From: Phycisphaerae bacterium
GTDB taxonomy: Bacteria > Planctomycetota > Phycisphaerae > Phycisphaerales > SM1A02
Assembly: GCA_002711415.1 (NCBI GenBank)
Contig: PARI01000026.1
Span: 1 to 32,549, forward strand
Reading direction: 5' to 3'
Length of the DNA stretch: 32,549 nt
Under the pieces are notes generated by a model, which was not told the origin of the DNA, ran no database searches, and was given only the letters and a program-made list of their open reading frames with translations. Shown piece by piece: positions 31,284 to 32,549 of the stretch. Made by a program: the position numbers and the translations under genes. How positions within the stretch are numbered: position 1 is the stretch's first letter; every line of letters begins with the position of its first letter.

Positions 31284-31813
31284 CCATGCAGGAACGTGAC
31301 ATGCAGGACGTGGCCGGGCCGGCCGAGGAGTTCGGCGAGGTTCTCGAACAGCTTCATTCACTGCATGGATCGATGCAGGAGGCGATCCAGATGAGGGCCG
31401 ACGCGATCAGGCAGGCCGATGCCGAGGGTCTCAGGGAGGCGATCGGTTCTGAATCATCCGTCCTCGAGGATATCCGCAGGGTCGATGCCAGGAGGATCGA
31501 GCTGGCAGGCGAGCTCACCGGCACCGAGGCTCCCCGGGTCCAGTCGCTCTCGATGAGCAACGTGCTGGAATCGATCGAGGATGACGTGACTCGCGAGCAC
31601 CTGGATCAACTGAGCGTTCGGTTGAGGCAGCAGATCAAGGCGACACAGAATCGCAGCGCGATCGTTCGCCAGGCGGCCGAGACGCTGATGGGCCACATCG
31701 ACGGCGTGATGCAGTCGGTTCGTTCGGCCATGGAGACGGTGGGGCGGTACGGCCCTGACGGTTCCCTTCATCGATCACAGACCGGTTCGGTCTCCCTGGA
31801 TATCACGAGCTGA
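31280..31813 (+). CDS. flgN: FlgN-family flagellar export chaperone
   Basis: A 177-residue, mostly helical acidic protein with heptad patterns (about 20-75 and 100-155). The family pattern is visible as FGEVLEQLHSLHGSMQEAIQMR at the start, and its position directly before flgK matches a FlgN chaperone for FlgK and FlgL. Sequence identity in FlgN is usually low, so context carries weight. It overlaps the FlgJ-like gene by 4 nt and is followed by flgK after 9 nt, with GAGG before the flgK start. Confidence 0.75.
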   Translation: MTMQERDMQDVAGPAEEFGEVLEQLHSLHGSMQEAIQMRADAIRQADAEGLREAIGSESSVLEDIRRVDARRIELAGELTGTEAPRVQSLSMSNVLESIEDDVTREHLDQLSVRLRQQIKATQNRSAIVRQAAETLMGHIDGVMQSVRSAMETVGRYGPDGSLHRSQTGSVSLDITS

Positions 31814-31822
31814 GGTGCACCC

Positions 31823-32549
31823 ATGAGTCTCAACGGAGCATTGAACATCGGGCAGTCGGCGATCATGGCCAGCCAGGCGGCGCTCCAGGTCGTCGGCAAC
31901 AACATGGCCAACGCGGCCACTCCAGGGTACAGCAGACAGGTGGTCCACCTGCTTCCCGGCGTAAGCGTTCCCATCGGCAGGGGGCAGTTCGGTGGAACCG
32001 GCGTGATGCTCGGGCACGTGACGCGAAACGTCGACATTGCTCTGCAGGCCAGGCTTCGAAGCTCGGTTTCCGATCAGCATGCGTCGCTGATCAACCAGCA
32101 CTACCTCTCTACGATGGAGGTCATGCAGGGGGAGCTCGGTTCGACCGGACTTTCCAGCGAGCTCTCGGCATTCTTCAACAGCTTCAGCGAGCTCGGCAAC
32201 ACGCCCGAGGACGGCCCGCTGCGATCACTGGTCATCCAGCGAGGCATCACGCTGGCATCGAAGATCAATGACCTCCAGTCCGGGTACCAGTCGACTCTCC
32301 GGGAGGTCGACGCGTCACTGGAGGCCAACGTCGAGGCCGCCAACGGCCTGCTGGACCAGGTCGCACAGTTGAACCTGCAGATCACCCAGGTCGAGGGAGC
32401 ATCCGGCCAGGCCAACGGGCTGCGTGACCAGCGGGACATGATCCTTGACGAACTCAGCCAGTTCATGGACATCAGCGTCGTCGAGTCGGAGAACGGGTCG
32501 GTCGATGTGCTCGTCGGTTCGATACCCGTCGTGCTCGGCCAGGACAACA
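31823..32549 (+). CDS. flgK: Flagellar hook-associated protein 1 (FlgK), 3' end outside the window
   Basis: The first 242 codons are open to the window edge with no stop. The translated start (MSLNGALNIGQSAIMASQ) and NNMANAATPGYSRQ are the FlgK N-terminal hallmarks. Later stretches such as LNLQITQVEG and NGLRDQRDMILDELSQFMDISV are typical of the FlgK D1 region. FlgK forms the junction between hook and filament. The ATG at 31823 has GAGG about 9 nt upstream. The coding region is incomplete in this window, so length and C-terminus are unseen. Confidence 0.95.
   Translation, partial: MSLNGALNIGQSAIMASQAALQVVGNNMANAATPGYSRQVVHLLPGVSVPIGRGQFGGTGVMLGHVTRNVDIALQARLRSSVSDQHASLINQHYLSTMEVMQGELGSTGLSSELSAFFNSFSELGNTPEDGPLRSLVIQRGITLASKINDLQSGYQSTLREVDASLEANVEAANGLLDQVAQLNLQITQVEGASGQANGLRDQRDMILDELSQFMDISVVESENGSVDVLVGSIPVVLGQDN

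Noticed and set aside
1-32549. Mobile elements, CRISPR arrays, tRNA or rRNA genes
   Set aside because: No transposase, integrase, direct-repeat array or RNA-gene signature was seen on either strand by reading.

Overview
The window looks like chromosomal DNA of a planctomycete, most likely a marine member of the Phycisphaerae. This is inferred from gene content, not from a marker-gene comparison. The evidence is high GC (roughly 60% by eye), dockerin-like Ca-binding tails of the 'DLDGDGIITGADL..LLGNWG' kind, an FG-GAP/ASPIC-UnbV lipoprotein, a YHYH protein, a PilX-like pseudopilin with a beta-helix, and a Gram-negative envelope (Lpt permeases, flagellar P-ring, Mur enzymes). All genes look chromosomal. 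I saw no tRNA, rRNA, CRISPR array, insertion sequence or phage gene.

Layout. 37-1788 (+): FG-GAP lipoprotein. 1785-3746 (-): cardiolipin synthase and GreA. 3839-8897 (-): a murC-murB-ddl-ftsQ-like cluster followed by a six-helix membrane protein, with no ftsA or ftsZ after it. 9184-12194 (+): sigma54-type response regulator, membrane-tethered beta-carbonic anhydrase and a secreted dockerin-tailed protein, closed by a strong hairpin at 12220-12250. 12392-12646 (-): small RRM protein. 12895-14634 (+): MscS-type channel. 14643-16037 (-): Tat-exported PhoX/DUF839 protein. 16201-19105 (+): MetE-like zinc methyltransferase, YHYH protein and a two-helix membrane protein. 19108-22392 (-): four-gene pseudopilin operon. 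22580-25360 (+): two LptF/LptG permeases, the first with an enlarged periplasmic domain. 25364-26356 (-): parvulin-like lipoprotein lacking the usual histidines. 26409-27584 (+): zinc-ribbon membrane protein. 27587-29761 (-): large GT-C-like membrane protein. 29803-32549 (+): flgI, a short flgJ, flgN and the 5' part of flgK.

Most of the window serves the cell envelope: peptidoglycan precursors (MurC, MurB, Ddl), a divisome-type protein, phospholipid synthesis, lipopolysaccharide export, periplasmic folding, osmotic release, and the pilus-like and flagellar machines. Gene packing is very tight. Seven same-strand junctions use 4-nt ATGA overlaps, and five of the six convergent junctions overlap or leave 8 nt or less. 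I did not find a clear new defence or mobile system. The most interesting leads are the FtsQ-like protein in a lineage reported to lack FtsZ, the enlarged LptF, the self-contained pseudopilin operon with a beta-helix component, and the convergent junctions with no room for a terminator.
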